Shown one piece after another: positions 26,651-34,875 of a DNA stretch of 64,000 bases (its first letter is position 1; each line of letters begins with the position of its first letter). The notes beneath the pieces were generated by a model. The model saw nothing but the letters and a program-made list of their open reading frames with translations. It made no database searches and was not told the DNA's origin. This DNA is from an uncultured Flavobacteriaceae bacterium (lineage in GTDB: Bacteria; Bacteroidota; Bacteroidia; Flavobacteriales; Flavobacteriaceae), in NCBI GenBank assembly GCA_947489085.1, contig CANLCJ010000010.1, forward strand, positions 1 through 64,000, in the 5' to 3' direction. The position numbers and the translations under genes were made by a program.

Positions 26651-27633
26651 TTAACTGCTGTAGTGCTAGGTATTTGGGTGATTTGTTTTTGTACTTTATA
26701 AGGTAAAATTAAATAGTAGTAGCTTATTAATGCTAGTGTAGATAAAATGATACCTACAGATAACCAATTGGGCATAATGTTAGAATACCTGGTAACAAAG
26801 CCTTCTAAAAATCCAGCTGAAAATGTAAAAGGAAAGGTACTTATTAAAATTTTAAATCCTGTTTTAGCACCTATTTTAAAAGAGGTGTAGCGCGAGTGCG
26901 TTTGTGGAAATAAAATACTTGCACCTAAAATTAAGCCAGCGGCACATTCTATAACAATGGCAAATATTTCCATAGAACCATGAATCCATATGCCACGAAC
27001 ACTTTCCCAAAAAACATTTTTCTCGTAGAAAAAGTATTGAAAAGAGCCCAGCATGATACAGTTTTTAAACATAATGTATAAGGTGCCTATACCTATAAAT
27101 ACACCAAAAACAAAAGCCATAATGCCTACTTTTAAATTGTTTATGGTTATGCCTATAAAGCTGCCCCAGTTGCTTCCATTTTTATAAACGGCCACTGGGT
27201 CTCCTGCTTCTATGTTTTCTAAGGTCATGTTTACATAGCGATCTCCTAATATGGAACGTACAAACTCACCATCGTTTGCTGCAGAGATACTCCCAATAAA
27301 GGTAAATGTAAAAAATATAGCGAAAGCTATATAGATAAACTTACGGTATTGGTAGCAAATTAAAGGCACTTCGGTTTTCCAGAAACTAATAATTCTACTG
27401 GTGTTTTGCCGTTTGGTTTTATATATTTTTTGAAATGCTTTAGCGGCAAGCTGATTTAAATAGGTAATAACCTTACTTTTAGGGTAGTAAGTTTGGGCAT
27501 ACGCCAGATCGTTAATCAGATTTACATAATGGGAAGCAAGCTCGTCGGCGTCCTTAAAATCATTATTGAAAATAGCATTCTCGAAATTCAGCCATTTTTC
27601 CTTATTTTGCTTAATAAATGCAACTTCTCTCAT
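26647..27633 (-). CDS. SpoIIM-like (DUF95) membrane protein
   Basis: 328 residues. The start MREVAFIKQNKEKWLNFEN is the conserved beginning of the stage II sporulation protein M/DUF95 family in Bacteroidota. About five to six membrane helices follow (for example FIYIAFAIFFTFTFIGSI, IMAFVFGVFIGIGTLYIM, IEIVIECAAGLILGA-like, LISYYYLILPYKV). The organism does not sporulate in any known lineage; the family is widespread. It is the first gene of the leftward unit and lies only 24 bp from the divergent RDD gene. Confidence 0.88.
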   Translation of the reverse strand: MREVAFIKQNKEKWLNFENAIFNNDFKDADELASHYVNLINDLAYAQTYYPKSKVITYLNQLAAKAFQKIYKTKRQNTSRIISFWKTEVPLICYQYRKFIYIAFAIFFTFTFIGSISAANDGEFVRSILGDRYVNMTLENIEAGDPVAVYKNGSNWGSFIGITINNLKVGIMAFVFGVFIGIGTLYIMFKNCIMLGSFQYFFYEKNVFWESVRGIWIHGSMEIFAIVIECAAGLILGASILFPQTHSRYTSFKIGAKTGFKILISTFPFTFSAGFLEGFVTRYSNIMPNWLSVGIILSTLALISYYYLILPYKVQKQITQIPSTTAVK

Positions 27634-27657
27634 AGATGAGATAAAATAAAATATAAA

Positions 27658-28377
27658 ATGTCAGAGTTACAAATTAACACGACCCAAAATGTAAAAATAA
27701 AATTCACAGCGGCAGGAGTTGGTGAGCGTTTAGTGGCTTATTTTATAGATTCTGCAATAAAAGTGGGGTATTTAATGCTTGTGGCCAAATTATTTGGCGC
27801 CTTCGATGGTATGGACAGTTGGTCTAACATAGCTATTAATACAGTACTTAGTTTTCCTGTTATGTTTTACACCTTGGCTTTAGAAACTATTTTAGATGGA
27901 CAAACCGTTGGCAAAAAAGCATTGAAAATACGTGTGGCTAAAATAGATGGTTTTCAAGCCGCGTTTTCCGATTATGTGGTGCGTTGGTTTTTTAGAATTG
28001 TAGATATTTATTGTTTAGGCATAGGTTTCTTTGTTATAATATTTAATAAAAAGCAACAACGTATAGGAGACATGGCTTCGGGTACTGGTGTCATTACGCT
28101 AAGGGATAAAGTAAATATAAATCATACTATTTTAGAAAAACTACAAGACGATTATAAACCGACGTACCCTAATGTTATAAAACTTTCTGATAACGATGCC
28201 CGCATTATAAAAGATACTTTTACAACGGCTAGAGCAGCTAAAGATTATGCTACCTTAATAAAGCTTAGAGAAAAATTGGTGGAAGTTGTTGGCATTAAAA
28301 CGATTGTACAGCGCACCGATATGGAATTTATAGATGTTATTTTAAAGGATTATAACTACTATACCCAAGACATGTAA
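27658..28377 (+). CDS. RDD family membrane protein
   Basis: 239 residues. VGERLVAYFIDSAIKVGYL carries the R and D of the RDD motif, and further helices at about 45-75 and 100-125 complete the RDD unit, with GQTVGKKALKIRVAKIDG between them. The last 100 residues are soluble and helical (FTTARAAKDYATLIKLREKL). RDD proteins beside SpoIIM-like and MoxR genes are a known genomic pairing. It points away from the others with a 24-bp shared promoter region. Some RDD proteins are linked to ion transport, but that does not establish a role here. Confidence 0.87.
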   Translation: MSELQINTTQNVKIKFTAAGVGERLVAYFIDSAIKVGYLMLVAKLFGAFDGMDSWSNIAINTVLSFPVMFYTLALETILDGQTVGKKALKIRVAKIDGFQAAFSDYVVRWFFRIVDIYCLGIGFFVIIFNKKQQRIGDMASGTGVITLRDKVNINHTILEKLQDDYKPTYPNVIKLSDNDARIIKDTFTTARAAKDYATLIKLREKLVEVVGIKTIVQRTDMEFIDVILKDYNYYTQDM

Positions 28378-28600
28378 AATCTTCTTATTTTAAATTAGAG
28401 CGCCTCTTTTGTTTATTTGTATTTGAATTTATCTTGACTTTTTCTATTTCCTAAAAAATGACTGAAATTCACCCCTATTTCGTTACTTTTTTGTCAGTAG
28501 CGCTGCTATGAGCTTCAAAAAGTGTCTCATCTGGTTAAATTTCAACTCATTTTCGGTTAAAAACAAAAAGTAAAGATGAGTTCTTTAAATGCTAGATACA

Positions 28601-29260
28601 TCATGGGGACAGTCTAAGTGTTTTAAAAGTCCAATACCCTAAATTTAGGAAGATTCCAAATACTAGAGTAAACAACCAACAATCTGCATTTGTTATAGGG
28701 TGTACAACACTATCGATAATACTGTTTAATAGAGGTGTTGGGTTTTGTATCACTTCCCACGAATTGTAGCGTAAAAAACGTCCAAGATACACTCCAAAGG
28801 CAGATAGGAAACATAGCAGTAACGAAAAACATTTTGTATACTTTAATGTTGTAAAATTAGTTGCTAGCTTTAACATGTCTTCCATCGAAAAATAGAAAAA
28901 TAAAAGCCCACTTAAAGCAAAGCTATTAACCATTACAACATCCAACCAAATCAATTTTGGGCTGCTATGCTTTAAATGCACTAAATCTGTAACAATGTAA
29001 GGGGCGTTAGGTAAAAATACCAACCAAATACAAAAATAAACAGCAAATGTAAAGTACCGTATTTTATGGAAACTGTTTAGAATTGTAGTTAAAGTAAATG
29101 GAATTACTGCCAAAAATAAATTCCATATTAAAAACGAATAGAAAAAAGAATGTGCGATTTTTATCCGTAAGATAAGCAGGCAAAAGCTAAAACTTGTACA
29201 TAAAACTAATGTTAAAAAAGTTCTAGATTGAGAATTGGTAAAAAGTTTAGTATTACTCAT
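28601..29260 (-). CDS. DUF1361 membrane protein
   Basis: 219 residues, about six hydrophobic helices. The signature loop FLPNAPYIVTDLVHL (residues 82-96) and the second conserved block GRFLRYNSWEV identify DUF1361. The start overlaps the DUF2809 stop by 8 bp, so these are one unit. There is no known function for the family. Confidence 0.85.
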   Translation of the reverse strand: MSNTKLFTNSQSRTFLTLVLCTSFSFCLLILRIKIAHSFFYSFLIWNLFLAVIPFTLTTILNSFHKIRYFTFAVYFCIWLVFLPNAPYIVTDLVHLKHSSPKLIWLDVVMVNSFALSGLLFFYFSMEDMLKLATNFTTLKYTKCFSLLLCFLSAFGVYLGRFLRYNSWEVIQNPTPLLNSIIDSVVHPITNADCWLFTLVFGIFLNLGYWTFKTLRLSP

Positions 29261-29630
29261 AATTAAGTCGTGTTATATCGATAATTAAAAAAGTGGACAT
29301 GCCAAGTGTATAGGCTAACAAATCTGAAACACTAAAATGGCTGCCTAAAATAACTACAGCCCAATAATTATGGTGCAAGCCAAAAGTTTCTAAGATATTG
29401 TAGTACTGCCCAAATTCTATAGCGTAAGCAAAGCATAAAACAGCTATGGCAAGCGCAATAGGGTTTACCTTTAAAAAGCTTTTAAAAAAGCAGTAGATTA
29501 AAATAACAACAAGGTAATCTCCTAATGTGTAGCGCACAAAGCCAGAGTTGAAGTAGGTGGCAATACCTATTTCTAAAATTAGAATAATTAAAAAGAAAAG
29601 TGCGTATGTTTTATTAAAAGTAAGTTTCAT
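29253..29630 (-). CDS. DUF2809 membrane protein
   Basis: 125 residues with four predicted helices. It matches DUF2809 in length and in the segments GFVRYTLGDYLVVILIYCFF, FAYAIEFGQYY and LGSHFSVSDLLAYTLGM. It precedes DUF1361 with an 8-bp overlap. DUF2809 proteins are small integral-membrane proteins of unknown role. Confidence 0.85.
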   Translation of the reverse strand: MKLTFNKTYALFFLIILILEIGIATYFNSGFVRYTLGDYLVVILIYCFFKSFLKVNPIALAIAVLCFAYAIEFGQYYNILETFGLHHNYWAVVILGSHFSVSDLLAYTLGMSTFLIIDITRLNYE

Positions 29631-29716
29631 AGTAACTATAAATTGATGGAATGAATTTTTTAAGTTAAAATTAGAAATACGAAAACGCTAAAGTTTATAT
29701 ATCAGTTTCTATTATA

Positions 29717-30355
29717 TCATACAATAGATATGGGTTTACCCAAGAATTTTGGTTTTACATTCAAAATAATATCTAAAGAGGCTTTTGTGCGTGCCAAAAA
29801 CTCTCTTAGTTCTGTTTTATAGCCATAGCTACCATTAACAGCTCTAGCATTATAAGCAACAGCCTTAATGCCAAAATGGTTTGCTAAAAACAACGCCCTT
29901 TGGTTGTGAAATTTTTGAGATATAATAGTAACAGATTCTAGCTGAAAAACCTGCTTGGCTCGAACCATACTGTCTAATGTTCTAAACCCTGCGAAGTCTA
30001 AAACAATTTTGTCTTCGGGAATGCCATGGTGTATCAAATCCTTTTTAAAAGCCATGGGTTCGTTGTAACCCACACTGCTATTATCGCCACTAACTAAAAT
30101 GTATTCAATTTTTCCAGCCTTAAACAATGCTATGGCTCCATTTAATCTGTGTTTGTAATATAAATTTACTTGGCCATTGGCAGTGTACTTTCCAGTACCG
30201 AGTATAAGACCTACTTTGTTTGCTGGTGTGTTACAAACATTATTAAATACTAATCCTTTAGCTTTAAGGTTTACATAGCTATTAATAAGCAATATGTAAG
30301 TAAAAGCTGCCCATGCCAACCTTTTAACTGTTTTTAAATATTTCATACTATACAT
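29717..30355 (-). CDS. SanA/DUF218 family (ElyC/SanA/YdcF) protein
   Basis: 212 residues. A single N-terminal helix (RLAWAAFTYILLINSYV) is followed by the DUF218 fold: GLILGTGKY at about 49-57, LYYKHRLNGAIALFKAGK, YILVSGDNS, and ISQKFHNQRALFLANHFGI. The family includes SanA (vancomycin sensitivity at high temperature) and ElyC, both linked to envelope integrity. A start at 30346 (one base after the previous stop) is equally plausible; 30355 overlaps that stop by 8 bp. It is cotranscribed with the Coq4-like gene. Confidence 0.88.
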   Translation of the reverse strand: MYSMKYLKTVKRLAWAAFTYILLINSYVNLKAKGLVFNNVCNTPANKVGLILGTGKYTANGQVNLYYKHRLNGAIALFKAGKIEYILVSGDNSSVGYNEPMAFKKDLIHHGIPEDKIVLDFAGFRTLDSMVRAKQVFQLESVTIISQKFHNQRALFLANHFGIKAVAYNARAVNGSYGYKTELREFLARTKASLDIILNVKPKFLGKPISIV

Positions 30356-30845
30356 GTGGTGTTACCAATACTTCTTGTAAGTATTTCTTATTAAAAAAAG
30401 ATGCTCTAAGTGTGCTTAAAGGTACTTTTAAGAGTTTTTCGTAATTGTAATGGTGGAAAGCGTGAGCAGCCTTTCCTGCGCGGTACGATTTTATATAATA
30501 TCCTAAATATTCTGGTAAAATAAGAGCGCCTATTATAACAACCCCAAATAGGTAAGGGCTGCGCTTGCCGTTACCATAGCACAAGTATTGTAAGGCAATT
30601 TCATCTTCGGCATTAGTGCCATAGCCTGTTAGCACATGGTAGGCATCATGCCGTTCTACTTTTGAAATAAGCTCGAAATTGTTGAGGTTTAGAAAAAGCC
30701 CTAATGCTTTTCCAAACGAGGCTTCAGGGTAGTTTAATAAATCGGCTGTTTTTACCTTCCAAGGAGCTTGTTTTTTAAATACGGAAACATATATGTTTTG
30801 AGATACACTAAATAAGTATGCTATAAATTTCTTTCTTAAGCTCAT
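30348..30845 (-). CDS. Coq4-like protein
   Basis: 165 residues. The zinc-site motif of Coq4, HDxxH followed by 11 residues and E, is intact: His66, Asp67, His70 and Glu82 in ERHDAYHVLTGYGTNAEDE. The rest is a compact helical protein (LPEYLGYYIKSYRAGKAAH) as in Coq4. In eukaryotes and proteobacteria Coq4 is needed for coenzyme Q synthesis. Flavobacteria use menaquinone, so a role in ubiquinone is unlikely and the true substrate is open. It overlaps the upstream small membrane gene by 4 bp and the SanA gene by up to 8 bp. Confidence 0.75.
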   Translation of the reverse strand: MSLRKKFIAYLFSVSQNIYVSVFKKQAPWKVKTADLLNYPEASFGKALGLFLNLNNFELISKVERHDAYHVLTGYGTNAEDEIALQYLCYGNGKRSPYLFGVVIIGALILPEYLGYYIKSYRAGKAAHAFHHYNYEKLLKVPLSTLRASFFNKKYLQEVLVTPHV

Positions 30846-31135
30846 AGGTCGACGTGATAAAGTATGATATATAGGTATGAAAACGCAATGGGAATATTTA
30901 GCAATACCATTCCTAAGGTTTTTAAAGCCTCAAATCGGTGTTTAAAATTTACAAACAACGAAATGAGAAGTATAACGCAACAAATACAATTTATTACTGT
31001 GGCAAAAAGAATGAATACTAAACCAGTGCTGACAAGCAAATCGTTATCGAGGTAAAGCTGAAAAGCAAACAAAATTGTACCTATACCAAAGCTCAGTACG
31101 GCTATAGATTTACTAATGGTTATTATATCTTTCAT
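30842..31135 (-). CDS. Small membrane protein, 97 aa
   Basis: 97 residues with three predicted helices (SIAVLSFGIGTILFAFQLYL, GLVFILFATVINCICCVILL, and a C-terminal IPIAFSYLYIILYH). No family recognised. It begins the unit that continues into the Coq4-like and SanA-like genes, with an ATGA-type 4-bp overlap. Confidence 0.65.
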   Translation of the reverse strand: MKDIITISKSIAVLSFGIGTILFAFQLYLDNDLLVSTGLVFILFATVINCICCVILLISLFVNFKHRFEALKTLGMVLLNIPIAFSYLYIILYHVDL

Positions 31136-31177
31136 AAATTAAGTGTTTAAACCGTTAAAAAATGTTTCGCTGATCGT

Positions 31178-32545
31178 TTATCCGTTTTGCCAATCTATTT
31201 TTCTTGAGATAAACATTACAATAGCAAGAATTAAGAACAATCCAATACTGCCCACTAGTAAGGCGTAATTTTCTAATTGAATAATAACATAGATAAAAGT
31301 ATATAGAGCACTTAATGCGCCGCCAATAAATAATGGGAACTTTAAGGTTTTTAAAATGGACTTTGAATAAAGTGTGATGAGTACAATAACAGAACTTCCT
31401 GCAATAACATAAGCTTTTAGAAAGTTACTGTGTTCTGAAATTGAAACCAGTAATGTGTAAAATAAGATTAGCGCAACACCAACCATTAAATATTGGAAGG
31501 GGTGGATGTGTATTTTACTAAGCGTTTGAATTAAAAAGAAGACCAGAAAAGTTAAACCTATAACTAGAAAACCGTATTTGGCAGAGCGCTCACTTTTTTG
31601 ATACTCGTCTACCAAAACCATAAATTTAGTGCCAAATGCAAAGGGCTTTAGATTCGGAATTTTTTCCAAATGTTGTTGAGAAAATGCTCTGTTAATATGC
31701 AGTACTTTCCAATCTACCTTGAAACCTTCTTTAGAAATATGTTTTGTTTCATCGTTAGGCAAATAGTTTCCTATAAAGCTAGGGTCTGCCCAATTGGAGC
31801 TCATCTTCATTGATGTTATTTTTCCAACTGGAACTAGCTCTATTTGCTTGCTTCCATTAAAAGTTATAGAAAATTTGAAATCTGTAATGCCCTTTTTTGA
31901 AAATGCGTCTGCATTTAAAAAGCTTGATTCTAAAACATCAAGTTGATGTGTTGCATTCTGATTAAAATTAGTTTCTAAATTGTAAGAGGCGTCATTAAAT
32001 TTTACAGCAACTTCACTTTTAATACCTTTAAGATTGGAGGTTTTTATAACTATTGAAGCTTTATCCCATAGAATATCCTCCTTCTTTATGTCTTTTACAG
32101 AAAGATCTACAGGAATATAATGGCCTTTAAAATGCATTTGGGTAGTAAACACTGCCGATTCGAAATTGCCTCGGTTTAATGTTTTTGAATTTACATCTAC
32201 ATCTGCGTGTAATTGTTCTGGAAAAATATAAGCGTGCTTTATATGGGTTTTAACCGCTTTGTAGTAAGTTTTTGTTTTCTCGTTATAAGTTTTGGTTTCA
32301 GTATAGGTTTTATAGGGCAATTTTAAAATAGGGCCATATACCAAAACATTATTCCCCCATTTTTGGTTGATCTCGTTTACAACATCTTGTTGCCTGTAAG
32401 CCCGATCTCTAATGAGTTGGTTTATAAACGATAGGGGGATTAGTAATACAATTATAAGAAAGCCAACAATAAGCATTCTTGCAGTAATAGATGTTTTTAA
32501 CCATTGGCTAAACTTATTGGACGTTACTTTCGGTTCTGTATTCAT
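31178..32545 (-). CDS. creD: CreD family inner-membrane protein
   Basis: 455 residues from the ATG at 32545. One N-terminal helix (MLIVGFLIIVLLIPLSFINQ) precedes a large periplasmic domain (TYTETKTYNEKTKTYYKAVK, YIFPEQLHADVDV), and then several helices from about residue 320, ending with ILAIVMFISRKIDW. This matches CreD of the CreBC envelope-stress regulon. An upstream ATG at 32578 would place the start inside the 19-bp palindrome, which argues against it. The winged-helix regulator gene lies just upstream, as in many Bacteroidota. Confidence 0.88.
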   Translation of the reverse strand: MNTEPKVTSNKFSQWLKTSITARMLIVGFLIIVLLIPLSFINQLIRDRAYRQQDVVNEINQKWGNNVLVYGPILKLPYKTYTETKTYNEKTKTYYKAVKTHIKHAYIFPEQLHADVDVNSKTLNRGNFESAVFTTQMHFKGHYIPVDLSVKDIKKEDILWDKASIVIKTSNLKGIKSEVAVKFNDASYNLETNFNQNATHQLDVLESSFLNADAFSKKGITDFKFSITFNGSKQIELVPVGKITSMKMSSNWADPSFIGNYLPNDETKHISKEGFKVDWKVLHINRAFSQQHLEKIPNLKPFAFGTKFMVLVDEYQKSERSAKYGFLVIGLTFLVFFLIQTLSKIHIHPFQYLMVGVALILFYTLLVSISEHSNFLKAYVIAGSSVIVLITLYSKSILKTLKFPLFIGGALSALYTFIYVIIQLENYALLVGSIGLFLILAIVMFISRKIDWQNG

Positions 32546-32563
32546 GATTTGATGTTTTAAAAG

Positions 32564-32582
32564 TACTTTGAAATTCAAAGTA
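32564..32582 (-). promoter_or_regulatory. 19-bp palindrome upstream of creD, copy 1
   Basis: TACTTTGAA-A-TTCAAAGTA is a perfect 9-1-9 palindrome that begins 18 bp before the creD start. A second copy with one mismatch is at 33566-33584 before the other gene of this region. Candidate operator of the winged-helix regulator encoded between the two sites. Confidence 0.7.
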
Positions 32583-32599
32583 TTTGATTAAAAAAAAAT

Positions 32600-32893
32600 T
32601 TACGATTTATTAATTAGTTTTTCTAGAGCATTTATATGCTTTTTAAATTCTGCTTTGCCTAATGCGGTTACATAGTAGCGCGTATTGGGTTTTTTTCCAA
32701 TAAATTGTTTTTCAATTTTAATATATTCTACTTTTTCTAATGCTTTGGTGTGGCTCGCTAAATTGCCATCTGTAGCTCCTAAAAGTTCTTTAAGCATCTT
32801 AAAATCGGCATATTCGTTTACCATCAAGACAGACATAATGCCTAATCTAATGCGATGATCGAATGCTTTATTTATATTAGTTATAATGCTCAT
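32600..32893 (-). CDS. Winged-helix transcriptional regulator
   Basis: 97 residues. FDHRIRLGIMSVLMVNEYADFKM, then LLGATDGNLASHTKALEKVEYI and the wing KFIGKKPNTRYYVTALGKAEF form a complete winged helix-turn-helix, similar to the stand-alone ArsR/MarR-like HTH_27 regulators. Its genes are regularly paired with CreD in Bacteroidota. Two near-identical 19-bp palindromes flank it, one before creD and one before the upstream membrane protein, so it probably represses or activates both. Confidence 0.85.
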   Translation of the reverse strand: MSIITNINKAFDHRIRLGIMSVLMVNEYADFKMLKELLGATDGNLASHTKALEKVEYIKIEKQFIGKKPNTRYYVTALGKAEFKKHINALEKLINKS

Positions 32894-32949
32894 AATACTA
32901 TTTAAAACTTAGGGGTTTGGAGCTGTTTTAGTTGAGATTTTATGCAAAT

Positions 32950-33558
32950 TTAAGCGCTATCGTATTTAAAATGCATCCAAGCCCCATAAATTATATGCAA
33001 AATGCCAAAGCCTATAATCCAAAGCCAAAAGCTATACCCGGGTTTCCAGCTCCCTATAAGACCTAGTATTAGCTCTGCGTAGCCCAGATACTTAATATCT
33101 CCAATACTGTACTTAGAAGCGTTAACCAGCGCTAAACCATAAAAGATAAGCATAAGCCCACCAGATTGGCCGTACTTGCCTTGACTTAAAATAATAATAA
33201 TATATAAGCCGCCAACGAGTAGGGGTATTATAAAATTAACAACTAATCGTTTTGATGTGGCATCCCATACATTAGCATTCTGCTTTTTTGCCTTTTTTGT
33301 AGTTAGGATTATACCTGTAACTATAGAGGCCAAGGCAACAGTAAATAAGGTTAGTAAACAATAACGAAATACCCAACCGTCTAAAATTAAAACGCCGTTG
33401 CTGTAGGTAACTACCAAATAGTAAGCAATGTAAGCGCCAATAAGTGCATAAATACCAGCCAGTATACCAGATAAACCACTTAAAGAGATAAACCGAGAAG
33501 ATTTATTCATCATGTTTTTAATTTCTGATATGTCTTTTAAATAATCTTTTGAATCCAT
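32950..33558 (-). CDS. Membrane protein of the CreD regulator unit
   Basis: 202 residues from the ATG at 33558. A soluble start MDSKDYLKDISEIKNMMNKS precedes six or so helices (GILAGIYALIGAYIAYYLVV, LFTVALASIVTGIILTT, FIIPLLVGGLYIIIILS, LMLIFYGLALVNAS, WLWIIGFGILHIIYGAW). An ATG at 33600 would run through the operator-like palindrome, so I prefer 33558. No family name is secure. Neighbouring winged-helix and CreD genes suggest an envelope-stress function. Confidence 0.75.
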   Translation of the reverse strand: MDSKDYLKDISEIKNMMNKSSRFISLSGLSGILAGIYALIGAYIAYYLVVTYSNGVLILDGWVFRYCLLTLFTVALASIVTGIILTTKKAKKQNANVWDATSKRLVVNFIIPLLVGGLYIIIILSQGKYGQSGGLMLIFYGLALVNASKYSIGDIKYLGYAELILGLIGSWKPGYSFWLWIIGFGILHIIYGAWMHFKYDSA

Positions 33559-33565
33559 TTTAAAG

Positions 33566-33584
33566 TACTTTGAAATACAAAGTA
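33566..33584 (-). promoter_or_regulatory. 19-bp palindrome upstream of membrane gene, copy 2
   Basis: TACTTTG-AAATA-CAAAGTA; 8 of 9 pairs match, and 18 of 19 bases equal copy 1. It ends 8 bp before the ATG at 33558, so it sits in the leader or promoter. Confidence 0.7.
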
Positions 33585-33655
33585 AATAATAAATTTTCAA
33601 TTAGCGCTACATTTTTTTATTAATTTTGAATATAATACTTGAAATCGAAACTAAA

Positions 33656-34036
33656 ATGAATCCAGCAGAGGCCTATATACTAAAGCAACAATACCCTTAT
33701 AAATCTATACTTTTGCAGCTACAATCTATAGTTGAAGCTGTTTTGCCTCAAGCAGATTTATTATACAAATGGCGTATCCCATTTTATTATAACAATGGGT
33801 TGCCAATATGTTTTTTCAATCAATCTAAAGATTACGTAGATGTTGGCTTCTGGCACTATGAAAGTATGGAGAAATATCACGATCATTTTATAGCTACAGG
33901 AAGAAAACACGTTCGTTCTTTGCGCTATAAAACTGTAACTGCTATTAACGATGCCGTTCTTGTGTACGTAATACAACAACAAGTAGAGATTAATATTAAT
34001 CCCTTTACACTGGTTTCACGACCTAAAAAGTGTTAA
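33656..34036 (+). CDS. DUF1801 domain protein
   Basis: 126 residues from the ATG at 33656. A TTG 30 bp earlier is embedded in a promoter-like TAATTTTG (33621-33628), which speaks against it as start. The segment LQSIVEAVLPQADLLYKWRIPFY and VGFWHYESM are typical of DUF1801/YdhG-like small alpha/beta proteins. Its tail overlaps the convergent kdsA stop by 14 bp. Role unknown. Confidence 0.8.
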   Translation: MNPAEAYILKQQYPYKSILLQLQSIVEAVLPQADLLYKWRIPFYYNNGLPICFFNQSKDYVDVGFWHYESMEKYHDHFIATGRKHVRSLRYKTVTAINDAVLVYVIQQQVEININPFTLVSRPKKC

Positions 34037-34841
34037 CGAGTGTCCTTACAGCGACTAGACGTGTTAACAAGCCTTCCAAATTATCGAGATGTAGCATATT
34101 AGCACCATCACTTTTAGCATTAGCAGGGTCGAAATGGGTTTCTATAAATAAACCATCCACATGGTTAACAATACCAGCTCTTGCAATAGTTTCAATCATA
34201 TCTGGTCTACCGCCTGTAACGCCTGCAGTTTGGTTGGGTTGTTGTAACGAGTGTGTTACGTCTAAAACAGTTGGAGCCAATTGCCTCATAGTAGGTATAC
34301 CTCTAAAATCAACAATCATATCTTGGTAGCCAAACATGGTACCTCTATCAGTAATCCAAGCTTTATTGCTACCAGCATCCTTAACTTTTTGTACGGCATG
34401 TTTCATAGCTTCCGGGCTCATAAATTGTCCTTTTTTCAAGTTTACAACCTTTCCTGTTTTAGCAGCAGCAACAACCAAATCTGTTTGGCGTACTAAAAAA
34501 GCAGGGATTTGTAAAACATCAACAAATTGTGCCGCTTTTTCAGCATCTTCAGTTTGGTGTATATCCGTAACTGTAGGGACATCAAAAGTATCAGATACTT
34601 TTTTTAGAATTTTTAAAGCTTTTTCGTCTCCAATTCCAGTAAAACTGTCAATTCTACTTCTATTTGCCTTTTTAAAACTGCCTTTAAATATATAAGGAAT
34701 GTTTAATTTGTCGGTAATAGTAATTACTTTTTCAGCAATACGTAGTGCCATGTCTTCTCCTTCTATAGCACAAGGTCCACATAGTAAAAAAAAGTTATTA
34801 GAAGCTGTATGCTTTAATTTTGGAATGTCGTTAAGAGTCAT
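34023..34841 (-). CDS. kdsA: 3-deoxy-8-phosphooctulonate synthase
   Basis: 272 residues. It condenses phosphoenolpyruvate with arabinose-5-phosphate to make Kdo-8-phosphate for LPS. The motifs LLCGPCAIEGED, FKGSFKKANRSRIDSF, TDIHQTEDAE, ITDRGTMFGYQ, DVTHSLQQPN and ETHFDPANAKSD are all present. Cys24 in GPCAIE places it in the metal-dependent class (the Aquifex type) rather than the Asn type of Escherichia coli. The 3' end overlaps the convergent DUF1801 gene by 14 bp. Confidence 0.97.
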   Translation of the reverse strand: MTLNDIPKLKHTASNNFFLLCGPCAIEGEDMALRIAEKVITITDKLNIPYIFKGSFKKANRSRIDSFTGIGDEKALKILKKVSDTFDVPTVTDIHQTEDAEKAAQFVDVLQIPAFLVRQTDLVVAAAKTGKVVNLKKGQFMSPEAMKHAVQKVKDAGSNKAWITDRGTMFGYQDMIVDFRGIPTMRQLAPTVLDVTHSLQQPNQTAGVTGGRPDMIETIARAGIVNHVDGLFIETHFDPANAKSDGANMLHLDNLEGLLTRLVAVRTLVNTF

Positions 34842-34875
34842 TTTGCTTAAAATTTTAGCCCAAAGGTAATTAAAA

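Noticed and set aside
28378-28600. Possible gene remnant between RDD and DUF1361
   Set aside because: Only a 17-codon frame starting MTEIHPYF was seen; not enough to call a gene or remnant.
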